Shown: positions 49,701 to 61,709, numbered from the stretch's first letter. The stretch is DNA of 64,000 nucleotides from Taxawa tesnikishii (nom. ined.) (GCA_030247885.1 JAPDRO010000012.1:248001-312000), one strand, 5' to 3'. Numbers and translations: made by a program. Notes: generated by a model from the sequence alone, not told the origin.

Positions 49701-52700
49701 CCTCGGAGGAGTAAGCTTTCCGCCTTCAGGGCTCGTGCACCATTCAAAGAATGCAGAATCTCCTTGGTGTTTTAATAGTGGCTCAAGGTACCACATAAAC
49801 TCCCGAGTACGCTGCAGAATCGATGGAAGCACTAGATGTGGCTTGTAGTCCATCATTGAATGGAAGAGGCTTGCCATGTCGTCAAAAGTGGACAGTTGCT
49901 GGAAGTTCGTCGGGTTGCAAGGGCATGTGGCAAGGTCGAGCAACAGCTCAACACCGCCGCGCTCGGTGAAATTCAGCAGCATATTTTGGTTGTGGAAGTA
50001 GCCGTTCAAAAACTTGCACACAGCACTAATGTGGTCGGATGTTGAGCGACCGCTGGTCTTGCCGTTGGTCAGATCATCTCTTTCGATGGCATCCACATGC
50101 ACATCACTACCAGAGCCGGCCGAAGGCACGCCCAAGGCTCCACGGGGAACACCAGAAAGCGTGTCCTTGCCACCAGCAACGTAGTTGTTTTCTGTCCAAA
50201 GCTTTGCGCCAACGCCCCTCTCTGCTGCACGCTCATTGCAGAGACTAACCACCTTTGTGACCATGGCGTGCACTGCCGACGCAACACGCTCTCTCAATGC
50301 AGGATGATGTCGCACAAGTTCGTCAAAGGCATGGCCAATCGTTTCCGAGGTTCCTGCGCGTCTGTTGTCCGACTCCTGATCGTCCTCCAGTGCCTTGACG
50401 TGATCTGGACTGAGGAAAATATCCAGAAATTTCTCAAGGGCATCAGAGGCCTGAAATAACCTCATTCCGGATTCGTTCAAGCAGATAGCTCCAAAAGCCG
50501 TCGGGATTTCCCGCATCGTCTCAATCACTGGCAAGATGCCTGTTGCCTGGGATTGGCCAGGTGTGTATGGAATAGGCTTCGGGCCGCTGACGTCTCCAGA
50601 CTCTGGAACCACTATCTCGGTCCGAGTGATGGTTTCGAGCAGCTGCTTGCTCAATCCTGCCTCGGCGATAACTTGGTAGCTAGTAGGCTCGTGGTGGATG
50701 AAATTTGTGACAATGTTCATCGCCGCACTCCATATGCTGGAGCCGAAGATGACAGCATTGCCGAGAATCGTCTTGAGTGAACTGAGAACCTGTGGTGTGT
50801 CGACCAAGTTACGCAGCTCACGGTCGTTCGCGCCTCCAGTACCGCTTTGGAACATACGGTAGACAAACTTGCACAGATTACGAAGCGTCTGCTGCTGGTA
50901 GAACGGGACTTGGTAGTCTCTGTCCCTTGCTCGAAGCTCCTCAGGCATCTTCTTACCCTGATTGACCAGTTCCAACGAGAACTGGACTTCGTGGTTCATG
51001 AGTTCGGCCAAAGCATCCAGACCCTTGCAGTTGACGAGGGCTTGGAAAGCATCGCGGACGCCGTTGTGGAGGAAGGTATCGAAAAAGCTGATGATGTGAT
51101 GGAAGGATCGCTCTGCCTTCTGGGTGCGGAAGCGGAGAGTCTCCTCGAGTATCTCCATCAAACCAGCGGCAACCATGTGATCCCCTTGCCTGGTGTTCGC
51201 AAGAGTATTAATCAGAGCGAAGACGGATTCCCGCCACTCGTCTTCTTGGGGGTCATCATTGGCAGTCTCCTCAGCAATGGACGCTATTACTTTCCGGAGG
51301 ACGAAGTAGAGCGCACCGTGGCTTACTTTGATGTTCAAGGCTGATTCAACCTCGACTGCCTTGGACTTGCACCTCGTCAGTGCATCGAGAGTCCAGAGGG
51401 CTACGACCTCCAGTTCCCTCGAGACACTGTGTTGATCACTATTAGAAAGCTGGATGAAGTCGGTCAGTTGCTGAACTAGCTGATAAGGGCGAGGCTCTTC
51501 GGAGTCCGGCTGGCCAATCTTTTGCTGAAAAGTCGAATCGGTGTAAACGTAGGCAAGATTTGCGACGGCCAAAAGGCGTACAGCTACCATATCATCACTG
51601 GCCTGCTTTGAAGTGGCAAAGGCGCAGGCGACACGAATTCGCTGTAATGCATCGTAATGGACTTCGTTGGGCAGGGTTTCGAGACACCTGCGGACCAGTT
51701 CCCAAGCTGGCGTGTTAGAGGTCTGTGCTCTTGGAATCTGTAAGGTTTTTGGTCCGTTAGCAGAACCGCTGTCAGGCAGCCGGGATCTCACAGGAGTCTC
51801 TGTCGGATCGTCATGACCAGGAGTGGATGACTGCCCCAAACCAGACGATCTCCGAACCGGGGTAGGCGTAACTGGTGGAACCTGCTGAGGGATGTTGCTG
51901 TTCGGTGCCGGAGTCTCAATAGAGGTGGTTGCTGAGCTGTCGTAGTACGTCAGGTGTACAGTCGAGAATTCTTCTATGACTTCTGGAGAAAATCTCTGTC
52001 CAGAAACGATTGAAACAAGGTCTGACGGGCTCAAGGCGTCTTTCGAGAATTCCTCTTCCGATGTTTTGTCCTTGCTCTTTGCAGGCGTACCACCCAGCGC
52101 AATGGGTGCCGAAGGTTTCTTCGGAAATGCGCTCGCCAGCTTTTGCAGCCGCTCCAAATCGACGTTGTAGTGCCCAGCAAGCAGCGCTTGTGTCATATGC
52201 GGGGAAGTGTACTTGTGCTTTGAAGTATGGTAACGCTGCGCCAGGCGGAAGAGAAGGCGCAGTGTCGCCTTGAGAAGCGATGCGGATGTCGTATTCAAAA
52301 GATGGCCAAGGTGGCCACTGCTAGAGTACAGGCTGCGGTTCGCGCTGTGTTCAAAGATGATCCTCGTGAAGTTGAGGACCGATTCGACCAGCTCCCGATC
52401 ACCCTCTTCTGAGAATCCAGCAGTGAGAGCTTCGCCTCTCGCAATTCCTGCAGATTCAGAACCTTCACCATCCCCTCTCTCAAGCAAAAACAGCTCGAAC
52501 GGCTTTGCTTGAGGACCCTTGTTGAGGCCATATTCATCGGCGAACAGTTCCAGAATATGATCGAAGCGATTCAATGCGGGTATCCAGTGGTACAGGTCTT
52601 CACGAGGGAACGGGAACTGCTGAGGAAAGGTAGACAAGTAGGCCGGTAGCTTGTGAAGCGGTATCGTGGAAGCTTGCTTGACGAAATCTGCTATGAAGGG

Positions 52701-52862
52701 TGACTGCCATGACGTTAGCACAGCCTGGCAGGATACTTGACGACCACAACGGGCCGTCGACGTAGCATGCAACTGCTTGCTTGCCGGATAGACAGTTGAG
52801 CATCGTGCACTTACCAGAGACGCCTCATGCTTCTCTTGCGGAGTCTTCTTAATCCGCCCCAT
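40781..52862 (-). CDS. TOM1: TOM1/HUWE1-family HECT E3 ubiquitin ligase
   Basis: Giant E3 ligase (3,954 codons after correction) acting in mRNA export, histone/ribosomal-protein turnover and stress. Order: [16 protein letters not shown] start; armadillo-like DUF908/DUF913 regions (about 52700-50000); a His/Asp/Glu-rich acidic tract (about 45960-45130); DUF4414-like helical region with Arg/Glu coiled coil (about 44440-44240); C-terminal HECT (about 42200-40781) with the catalytic Cys in [13 protein letters not shown] (codon 40942-40940) and ending GSEYFGFA. Introns are 52814-52704, 41333-41278 (GC-AG) and 40932-40876. Four single-base deficits: 44646-44648 (AAA on plus), 44311-44312 (CC), 42532-42537 (CCGGGG) and between 42196 and 42230. 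With four bases restored the length is a whole number of codons. Antisense frames over the acidic region are shadows. Confidence 0.95.
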
Positions 52863-54012
52863 GGCGACGGGCCGGAACACGAGGTTCCCTTACCGCCTTC
52901 TCCAGGGCTGTGATTTGTTGGTATCTTACTCCGCCTTTTGCTGAAACTTGAGAGCTCGTAACAGCTGTTGTAAGAAAGCGCTGTAGAGGTGGAGTTCAGA
53001 GGTCGATCTGGTCGGTTGCAGAGAAGATGTCGCGGAGGGTTTGGTCGTGAGATCAGCCAGGTTTCACTCAGACCGTCGCTTCCGGGTTGAGAAAATTCGA
53101 CAACAGCGATTGGGAGGGTGTCGAGAGGTACGCGCAGCGTATCGATAGACGAAGCTACGGCTGGGCTTAAGCGTGTGCAGGTCACTTTCGCCAGAGCCGA
53201 ATCCTCAGTTGTGGATTTGCGAGGATGTTGTGTTGTTCTTGCGCGGAGAGATATGGTAGATGAGAGGGGAACAGAGGGAGGGAAGGAAGGTTGGTTGAAA
53301 GGCCGTGCGGCAACATGTTTGGTAGCATCAGAGCGCAGCAGTGTTCATGGTTCATAGAGAAGCTTCCACTGCGCGACCACGGAAAATTCCGCGCGGGCGT
53401 CATTGCGGAGACTTGCAACGGAACCGCAGCTCCTCTCACACATCTCTCACTTTCACAGGAATAGGTAACAGTGCAGTAACAGTGCAGTGTCACCGAACTC
53501 TAAATTTCATTCTCTTGCTTCTGAACGTTTCGTCTAGGATACATATCGGGCAGCAATACACTGGTATGAGAGGAAGACTACGCATGTGCCAATGCTTTGT
53601 CCGGCCGCCGAAACTGATGCTGGCCTGCCCACTCTGAAGGGAGGTCTCTGAGCTGACCCGTGGTATGGTTGGGTAAGGCGTATAGGAAGCCACCTATGTG
53701 TCGAGTCAAGATGAAGAACAGATTGTGGCTGACAACAAGTCCCATACATACCCCTGGACTTTGCCGCTAAACAGGGCGATGAAGATCAGTATAGAGCTGT
53801 CAAGCCTACAGCCCATTGCATTATCCCACATAAGCACGCTAATAGGCTAGAACGGTAATGAAAAGCATTGGATGCAAGTACAAGACTGTCCAATATTAGT
53901 GTTTCCTATATGGGCAGGAGAGGTGAGCTCGCTTATTCGAGGTTGGACTACACCCTTGCACATCTCGATCTCAAATACCGACCTCCTTGGGTGCTCTTCT
54001 CAAAGATTACCT
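52863..54012. other. Intergenic: TOM1 promoter and downstream flank of the next gene
   Basis: About 1.15 kb. Small frames on both strands (for example 53341-53637 +) show no domain or splice-consistent extension. No RNA gene recognised. Confidence 0.45.
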
Positions 54013-55481
54013 TCAAGAGACACTCGCCGCCCTCGTCCTCAGCCCACCACCCTTCGCAACATCGATCTGAAAACCAGGTGCAATCTCGTTTCCCAACGGA
54101 GCATCATCCCCAGCCGGCTCCGTCGTGGCCCTCTCCCAACGGTCTTCGTTCTCCAAATTCTCCTTATCCGTAAACTCTCCCGTCAACTTCTCCTCAAGTC
54201 TCTCCTCCTCCATCTTCTCCTCTGCGCGTCTCCGCATCTCCGGTTTCTCGCTCTCCTGGACCGCAATCCTCATCATCACCTCCGGCTTGCTCACGAAGGC
54301 CTCGCTCCAATCCGCACTCCGCCACTGCACAGGACGCACCACCAACCTCTCCGCATGAGCTTCCATCTCGCATTCCAGCACGCTCATCTCCGCATCCTCT
54401 GTCAAACCGATTCCCTCCAGGATCCTTGCCTCGAATTCACTGTGCTTGGAAAAGTCAAGAGTGACATACTTCCAGTCGTTGACGACGGTGCTCTCCACCA
54501 ATGAGTTTCCGAGGCTAGCTTCGGTAAGTTCGGCGGAGAGGGAGTGATGGGACGAAACCAGCTGCAAGACAGCGGAAAGGAACAGCCTTCCCACACGCAC
54601 CCGCTTCGGGTGCGCATCAAAACCTTGCCCGTTATGAAACTCGGTCCCTGACGGTAGCGGTCGCGCAGCTGCTGGAGACGTTGAGCTGATCGACTTGAGA
54701 AGGGGTTCTCCTTTGCACTAGTTGCATTGCTGGGTTCGCTGGTTGGCTTGCTGGAAATGTCCGTCTTCGGCTTCTTCGCCTTCGACATGGTGGGTGCGGA
54801 CGTGGGACCGCGCTCTGCTACGCTCGGGCTGGCAGATGCTTTCTTTCGCTTTGTTGTAGCCTTCTTCCGTGATTTCGGCAGTGGCTTGAGGCAAGTTGGA
54901 GAATCGTCCGGCTTCGCCTCCGGGTTGCTGACAATTGGAGGCGTTGATGTAGGGTTGGAGTCGATCTTCACGGCTGAATCAAACTTCGGTGGCTCGGGCT
55001 CCTTCGTTGCGGATGGGGTTGAGGGCGACTTGGCCTCCGTCTCTCCAGGAGCATCTTGTCGTAGCGACGGCGACAAAGGAGGAGGTGGGCTGATGGCGTG
55101 TGGGATGGTCTCATCAGAATCTTCCTCTCCAGATTCAAATGAAGTAAGTATGCTTAAACTGCGCTCAGGTGTCTCCCTCGTGTCCTGTTGCGGCGTCGAT
55201 GGTGGCGGTTGGGCTTGAAGCGCATCGTCTTCTGTAACGTCTGTCTTTACTTTCTTTGCAGACACTCCGATTTGCTCTCCTTCGATCTTTCTATCACCAG
55301 TCACCCCGTGCTCTCCCCAAACTTTCCGTGTAAAGTCGCGTCCGCTGCCATCTCGTTCGCACTGCGCTTCGCCATCTTTCCAGAAGGGTAGCGAGATACT
55401 TATCCGAGTGATTGAGCCCTCGTAGATGCGAGAATCAGAAACTGACAGCGCTGGTGAGGTAGCAAAGATTCCGCGCTCCAA
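54013..55481 (-). CDS. Nuclear-looking protein of unknown function
   Basis: A 490-codon frame once one base is added at 54619-54622 (AAAA on plus strand), where KENPFSSRSAQRLQQLRDRY continues into FDAHPKRVRVGRLFLSAV. The N-terminal ~70 residues look folded (SRIYEGSITRISISLPFWKD). A ~200-residue Pro/Ser/Glu-rich linker follows with Lys-rich segments (KSRKKATTKRKKASASPS; KAKKPKTDISSKP) that look like bipartite nuclear localisation signals. The conserved-looking C-terminal domain contains VNDWKYVTLDFSKHSEFEAR and a charged helix (MRRRAEEKMEEERLEEKLTG). No domain recognised. The start is an ATG at 55481; a further upstream exon cannot be excluded. Confidence 0.65.
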
Positions 55482-56196
55482 CGCACTTGAGTCTGCGTGC
55501 GTACCGAGGTGCGGTGTCTGGAATGTGTCTTTGTACGATCGCGAACAAAGGCCGGCTTTGGGTGTCGCAAACGAACAACGAAGATATGAATGCTCACAAT
55601 CGACAGAGAACTGAAATACGCGAAGGAGAAAACGAGCTGGACGTAGAGGACGGGGAAGAATAACACATGATGGCTAAAGAATAGTTTCAATGGGCTGCTG
55701 TAGTCTGTGTTGTACAACAGGACAGCAGCGCTGTTGACAAACAGCAAGAATACTTCACTTCGTAAAAACTTCATCTACGTGGAGGTCAACGTGAACAAGC
55801 CATGTTTGTTTCACTTGAACCTGGCATGGCAGCTATGAGGAAATGTTTGCCTGCGTGCATGTGCTGGCGGTGCGATGGAGTTTCTGGCTGCCTGACCGCT
55901 TGCGGCTTTGTCGCATCAGCAGTGCGCAAAAAACATCTGGGCCAACACTCCATTCCGTCCTTTCGACCAGAGACCACATTGTAAACGACCGACCAATCCT
56001 TCCGACGATCTCTTCCGCCGCTGCTGATGTGTGTATATGCCAGCAGTAAACCAACAACCTAACCTCTCCAGTTACACTCACGAAATGTCCTATACACCAC
56101 CTTCACCCAGCGTCGCTCTCCGAACCAGTCCATCCTATCTTCCTCACGACATAACTACCCCACGCAGCCGAATGTACGCCGAGATTCGCAACTTGA
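55482..56196. other. Intergenic, no supported gene
   Basis: About 700 bp. The minus-strand frame 55774-55400 begins with a hydrophobic stretch but degenerates into Arg/Thr-rich sequence overlapping the next gene, so I read it as non-coding. Confidence 0.45.
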
Positions 56197-57786
56197 TCAT
56201 GGGTTTGGCCCACCGTCCTGCGCACCAGGCACATCGCCCGTACTCTTCACATCCGCGTGCGCGTCCCCATTCACAGCGCCCGCATTCGCCTTCTCGCTCG
56301 TCTCCGTAGGCGCATGCTCCGCTTTACTCCCCTTCCCTCTCCACGTACTGACCGCAGGGATCTTCGCATACCATCTATCCTCGACCGTTCCATACGCTCC
56401 CGGCGTCAGGCGAATCAGCGTGTGCAGCGGCACCTCCATCCATGGGCTCTTCTCCTGATCGACGCCCATGAAGTATGCATAGATGCACCGCAGCACCGCC
56501 TGGTGCGTCACGATGAGGATGTTTTCGCTGCGCTCTAGCTCCATGATGATGGGCTCGAGGCGGATGACTACGTCGCGGTAGCTCTCGCCGCCCAGGTAGC
56601 GATAGTTGTACTTGTCATCGTCGCGGGATTTGAAGTCGGCCGGGTAGAGAGCTTCGATTTCGGCGTAGGTGAGCGAATCGCACACACCCGAGTCGAGCTC
56701 ATCGAGCGCTTTCCAGGAGAGCTTCTCGAAGGGGAGGTAGCGCGCGGTTTGCAGAGTGCGCTTCAGGGTCGAGGTCCATACGGTCAGTTGCCGGTCGCCG
56801 GCAGATTCTTTAACCAGTTCAGGCAGTTTTTGGCGTAGAGCTGGCCCCGCTCACTGATGTCGGCGTCGCCGCCGATGCGGCCGCTGAGGTTGAACATAGA
56901 CTCGCCGTGCTGCGAGTGTTGTCAGCTAGTGCAGATTCTCGGGGGTTGGCGCGGCCAAACGTACCCGTGACAGCCATATGGACCGTGGCCTGATGTGCAG
57001 GTTCATGAGATAATACACCACCCTCGACTGCAGATAGTCTTGAATCTTGTTGATGATAACCTGATGCCCAACATCGATCAATTTGCAGTACGTCAGGTCC
57101 GACTCGTCCTCGTCCAGTGTTTGATACACCTTCTCGTAGTTCCGTATCCTGTTCCTGAAATCCTGCGCTGCCACCTCCGGGTCTAGGCCTTTGTAATCTG
57201 GTGACGTTGTCTTCACTTCCTTGATGTTCGACATGATCAACTCTTCGTCGTCGCACTTTGATTCCACGAATAGCGTGTCGATACCGGCTTCGTCGCAGCG
57301 ATTCTGGATCCAACGCCTGCGCGACTTGGTCGAGTTCGTGGCATCGAGAATGGCGACCGATCCTTGGCCGGTCTGGAACCAGTGCACCATGTCGTTCACT
57401 GCCGCTTCGGCAGCTGCTTTCCGTAACCGTTCGCCTTCTGGGTTGGTGGTGTCGAAGAAATCAGCGGTGGGGGTTGGAGTAGCTGTCCGACGGTACTGTC
57501 CCACGTTGAAGGTCTTGGCAGTGATTGAGAGCCATTTCAAATAGCGTACGACTGGGCGCGCTCGTCAGTTGTGGAAGAGCATGCCTTGTAGGATAGACGT
57601 GCCTTTTGAAGCGATCAGACTCTTGCCTCTTGCGGGCAGGCCAACCATGACCACGCATATCCGGGTTTCTTCAGCCTGCACTCCTGCTCCGTTAGTCCTC
57701 CTGTTCGGTCTCATGATCTCCGCCGCCGTCACTCCGCGCATGTTGGGCTTGTATTGGTCGATTCCATCTCTCGGGTCTCCGGCCAT
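56197..57786 (-). CDS. 6-phosphofructo-2-kinase / fructose-2,6-bisphosphatase, bifunctional
   Basis: Cytosolic enzyme setting the level of fructose-2,6-bisphosphate, the activator of phosphofructokinase. Kinase half: CVVMVGLPARGKSLIASK (Walker A, about 57655-57605), RYLKWLSITAKTFNVGQYRR, AILDATNSTKSRRRWI, TLFVESKCDDEELI and DLTYCKLIDVGHQVI. Phosphatase half: histidine motif SRHGESMFNLSGRIGGDAD split by intron 2 exactly between Arg and His, WTSTLKRTLQTA and ENILIVTHQAVLR with the second active-site His. The R-H-G-E motif is intact, so bifunctionality is likely. Introns: 57602-57552 (GC-AG, GCACGT) and 56964-56910 (GT-AG). One base is missing at 56827-56831 (TTTTT on plus): LYAKK must continue LPELVKESAGDRQLTVW. 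With it the gene is 495 codons. The acidic/Ala C-terminal tail is presumably disordered. Confidence 0.92.
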
Positions 57787-58960
57787 GGTCGAGTTCTTCG
57801 CTCTTGAGAAACGCAGGGGTCGTCAGTGGATTCTGTAGTGGTGTCGAACGTTTTGTAGCAACGCGAGTGTATTTCCTGCGGCGAAACGAGGTGCTTCTTC
57901 AGGTTGTTGTTTTCCAGGGAAAGAGTGTTCAAGTGTTTGGGTAGGAACACGCGTAGTCGGACTTGGAGAGGCAGGATTGAGGCAATTGGTGAAGGGTTTC
58001 GGTAGTGTTTGGCCTTATTAGCAGGCACATGCAAGTAGTTTTCCTGAGTTGATCCGCTGTACCGCACCGACACAGTGGGGCCCCAAAGGTACTCAAACAG
58101 CTCCCCCACTTGGCCCGCAGTAGTGACGCTTTGCTTCGGTCCAGATGATGACAATGTTTGTGTGCTGTCGGAAGTCGCTCTTTCTTTTAAATCAGATGTT
58201 CGCGCAGGCGTGCGAGTGGCTTTGATCCTGCTCGACAGTCTAGTCTATCATGGTGCGGGGACGGAGAGAGGTGCTGCAACCTGACGTGCGCAGGTGTGTG
58301 TGTCTTGAGGTGTTTGGATCGTGTGCCTCGCCCTCTGACGCCATGCCGGGTCCATGGAGACTTCGTTTTGGTGATGCCTCGGCGGGATTCGGGAAAGGCC
58401 AGACCGCCGGAGGAGCGTGAGATGGTCCTTTGCCAGTTCGTGCTTTGTATGTACCATGGCGTGTCCGGGGACCAGCGGAGGAACGGGAGGCTCACAGCCA
58501 AGGGCAGAAGAAATGCGTGCAATGTGTCATTACGTATACTGACTGACTGGCCTACTGACCTTTGCCATGGAATAATTCTTGACGTCGCGGGGACGTCCGC
58601 TGCCTGCCACCACACCGTCCATCGCGTCGCGACTCAGCTCGACTAACAGGGACTGCTGGATGTGCCGAAGAAATTGGGGTAGAGCCGAAGCAAGACGCGT
58701 TCAGCAGACAACAAGAAGGAAGCGGAACAACAATGTTGAGGTCTGAAATCGCATTGCATTACTGTCATTGTTATGTTATATGTAGTAGACCTGCAGATGT
58801 CGACAGTATCATGACCCGCCCATCCGCACACCCCAGACGCGCTTGGAAATGCGACACGTGTGTGGGCCGAAGCCTTATCTCAGTCCTGCATACCAACACC
58901 TACATGTCAACCATACCTTATCGACGAGACTATCGCTGGACCTCCACCATGTAGCTTTTC

Positions 58961-59001
58961 TCAAGATCAAGATCAAGATCAAGATCAAGATCAAGATCAA
59001 G
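58961..59001. repeat. (TCAAGA)6 hexanucleotide repeat
   Basis: Six perfect TCAAGA units plus five bases. It translates as a Gln-Asp run in one frame but lies in no supported gene. Confidence 0.85.
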
Positions 59002-59470
59002 CCCAAAATCACGTCGCGGCATCGCACTCGAGCCTACCACTTCTCTACAGCAACGCCCTTATCCGGAGACGATTGCCTAGTTCTCGACGAGTCCGTGGTG
59101 GAACAAGATGGAAAACCACAGCTCGGATGCAACGCCGCCATCGCTTGGAAAGAGTACAGAGTTCGGGTTCATTGCTAGCCTGTGCAAGCTGACTTTTATG
59201 GCCGGCGGGACGTGTGGCTGGTAGGTAATGCATATACGTAGAGAGTATGCGACAGCGCAGCCAACTTCTGAATGAGGCTGTGCAAAGTCGTAGCCGCCGA
59301 TGGTAATGTAGTATGCTATGAGGTTTAGAGAAGAGAGTTGAAGGCATCTTACCAGCGTCTTTGACTCACATTCTATCCATGACTCTGAACAACCTATTCA
59401 ATTTCAGCCGTGCAGCCGTGTACACACCGTATCTCAATCCTCACTGACGAACAGGCTTTCGATACACTAA

Positions 59471-59494
59471 GCGACAGCGACAGCGACAGCGACA
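59471..59494. repeat. (GCGACA)4 hexanucleotide repeat
   Basis: Four perfect GCGACA units in a non-coding region. Second hexanucleotide repeat within 0.5 kb. Confidence 0.8.
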
Positions 59495-60018
59495 TGGTAC
59501 TGCATCCCAGCTGTAGAGGGCAGCCGGTGTGGCATCAGCGTTGCTCTCATCTGGTCGATACTTCCTCTTCGAATCCAAGGTACGCGTTCTGATGATGCTT
59601 CGAGCATTGTTGATGCCTGCCTTGAGAGAAAGTCAATTGTAGCAACTTTATTGCCCGCTAACTTCGCGGCCACCAAATCTCTGACCCTCCAACCAGCTTT
59701 CATACAGCAACAACTCTATCCTACAAATCTCTGCATCTCTCTGCGTACTTTCTTCTCCTTTTCATCTCCCTTGAGAACTTTCCACTGCCCGTAAGCACAG
59801 CGACCAACAACAGCTAGCAACGAACATCCGAACAGCGACCTCATCGACCAACCACCAGAACTCATTTGCCTTGCGATAGTAATCTCATCACACGGGCATT
59901 ACATCGGCTGAGAATCTGCTAACAAACGAACATTTTACGGACCAGCACTACTCGCGCCCCGTCAACACCTCCGGCGACCGACCTACAACAGTCGCATCGA
60001 CCTTCTCCTACGAGCACT

Positions 60019-60813
60019 ATGCCTTGCGATAGTGTGATGTCTTACGCTGCCGCCTCCGAGACTAAGAAGTCTCAAGCGCCATACAACTTCCGGGCCAGCA
60101 CCCTCCTGACCCGCTCTCGCCGCCAACACCAACCGGAGCAACCAGCTCCTGTTGCCTCTACCACAACCATCTCGCCTTCTGATAATGCACCATCACGCAC
60201 CATCACCGTCAAATGGGAAGCCGATTCGGAGGCTGCCCTTGTGGCCCCGCAACCGAAGAGGGCCCGCACAACGACCGACGCCCTGACCTTTCCGAATCGC
60301 GTGGCATTGGCAACAGGAGCGCCCCGCGTTCACCTGAACACCCCTACCGCCATTGAAGAGGTGTCGAGTGGGGAGCTGCACTGCCTCAGCTACGTGCCAG
60401 CAGTCGGTGAGGGCAAGCTCAAGTACCTCGTCATGCTCCCCTGTTGCGGCGTGTTCATCAGCCCGAACTACTTTGTGAAGTGGTTTGGCAAGAAAGACGT
60501 CGAGGGCAAGCTCAATCAGTATTGCCCTCGCTGCAACGAACGTCTGGTCGTTCTCCCTCGCTTCCACCATAGCCGAATCCGACTCACAGTTCGGCTCCCT
60601 CCTCCTTCTCCTGCTCCAAAGCGCGTTCGTCTTACCGTCCGGCCCCTCCCTCCTACCCTTAAATCTGAGATCGACACTGAGACCGGTCCCTACTGGTCGA
60701 GACAGAGACATCAGATGTGGGCAGCAACTGCTGAGGGCGTGCCCGAGGAGCAACGAGTTCCTGAGGCACCGACACCCAGGACGTACGCGGTGAACCCCTC
60801 GATTCATGTTTGA
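60019..60813 (+). CDS. Unknown protein with a Cys-rich, RING/zinc-ribbon-like core
   Basis: Single-exon, 264 residues, no frameshift. Residues 1-90 are polar, with Ser/Thr and a KPKRARTT-like basic patch (PQPKRARTTTDALT) that could localise to the nucleus. The central ~85 residues look folded: GELHCLSYVPAVGEGKLKYL, then LPCCGVFISPNYFVKWFGK ... QYCPRCNERLVVLP. The two Cys pairs (C-C-G and C-P-R-C) are spaced like half of a RING or a small zinc ribbon, with only one upstream Cys to add. The C-terminal ~90 residues are Pro/Arg-rich with a doubled RIRLTVRLPP / KRVRLTVRPLPP repeat. I do not recognise the family. A zinc site is inferred from Cys spacing only. Confidence 0.65.
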   Translation: MPCDSVMSYAAASETKKSQAPYNFRASTLLTRSRRQHQPEQPAPVASTTTISPSDNAPSRTITVKWEADSEAALVAPQPKRARTTTDALTFPNRVALATGAPRVHLNTPTAIEEVSSGELHCLSYVPAVGEGKLKYLVMLPCCGVFISPNYFVKWFGKKDVEGKLNQYCPRCNERLVVLPRFHHSRIRLTVRLPPPSPAPKRVRLTVRPLPPTLKSEIDTETGPYWSRQRHQMWAATAEGVPEEQRVPEAPTPRTYAVNPSIHV

Positions 60814-61709
60814 TGGGAGACTTCTTGGAGAAGATCGAACCAGTTCTGAAGGAGGCCATGATCCGCCAATGGGATTTTGAGGGTGTCTTGGAGAGGCATT
60901 CGGCAGCCTTCAGTAGAGGGCCCTCCTAGAACGACGACCATGACCTGCTACGACCAACAGTGTTCTCAACAGTCAGTTCAGCCGGCCGATTGACTGCTAT
61001 CACAATGCAACCGCATCGCCAGCTCCTCTCTACATACACAACTCATCCGCAGCTGAGGTACCTTATGCCTGCCTCCAGCCCTTCGCGGCAGCTATGTAGG
61101 CAGGCGGAGCCCAGCATCTAGGTCAGCTGGTATCTGGACTGTGATGCTGTTGCATTGTGACGGTAGTCAATCAACTCGACTAGGCTGATTGTTGAAAGAC
61201 TGACGACCCACTATACGTTGCTGCCCGCTACGCTGTTCTCCATCCCATTACAAACTTCCTTTCTCCGGCTCAGAGTTGCCTTGTGTTTATCTGGGTTTCT
61301 TGGTTTCTGGCAGCTCTCTATTAGGCATCTCATTCCGGTCCTTGGATGCCGGCCCCCTCATGAAGAGCAGGTTGCCCCTACGATTCGCGCTGTTTTCTGT
61401 CTTCGGGGTTCTGGGGCTTAATCATGTGCGATGGAGGTGTTTTGGTTTACTTATGATCACACGCATGCCCCATGATGCGGGCACCGTGTGGCATGATAGC
61501 AATGATTCCCTGGCTCTGGGTCATAGCATGTCTCATTTCCTCATTGTAATACACCAGTGTTCTTTCCCCTCACGTCACTGTCTCAGTATCGTATCCTCTA
61601 CAACAGCTTTGCACAACCACACCGTCATACTACTATACCCGTATCTACCACACAGTCGAAGCCACAACTACCCCCGTTCTGGTAACGAAGACACTAGACG
61701 TCATCCCTG
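60814..61709. other. Intergenic, ~0.9 kb, no supported gene
   Basis: Between two tandem unknowns. A frame at 61276-61710 ends where the next gene begins and has no coding character. Nothing else seen. Confidence 0.45.

Larger units (their letters stand above)
57787..60018. other. Long divergent intergenic region (2.2 kb) with hexanucleotide repeats
   Basis: Between the divergent PFKFB and 60 kb genes. It contains two coding-unlikely microsatellites (separate entries). The ~250 bp before 60019 is CA/AC-rich (CAACAACAGC, ACGAACATCC), typical of a fungal 5' leader. No gene is supported; frames such as 58860-59192 owe their length to the repeat. Confidence 0.45.

Noticed and set aside
55400-55774. 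Minus-strand 124-codon frame with a hydrophobic start
   Set aside because: Its second half is an out-of-frame reading of the start of the 54013-55481 gene. No homolog texture and no splice support.
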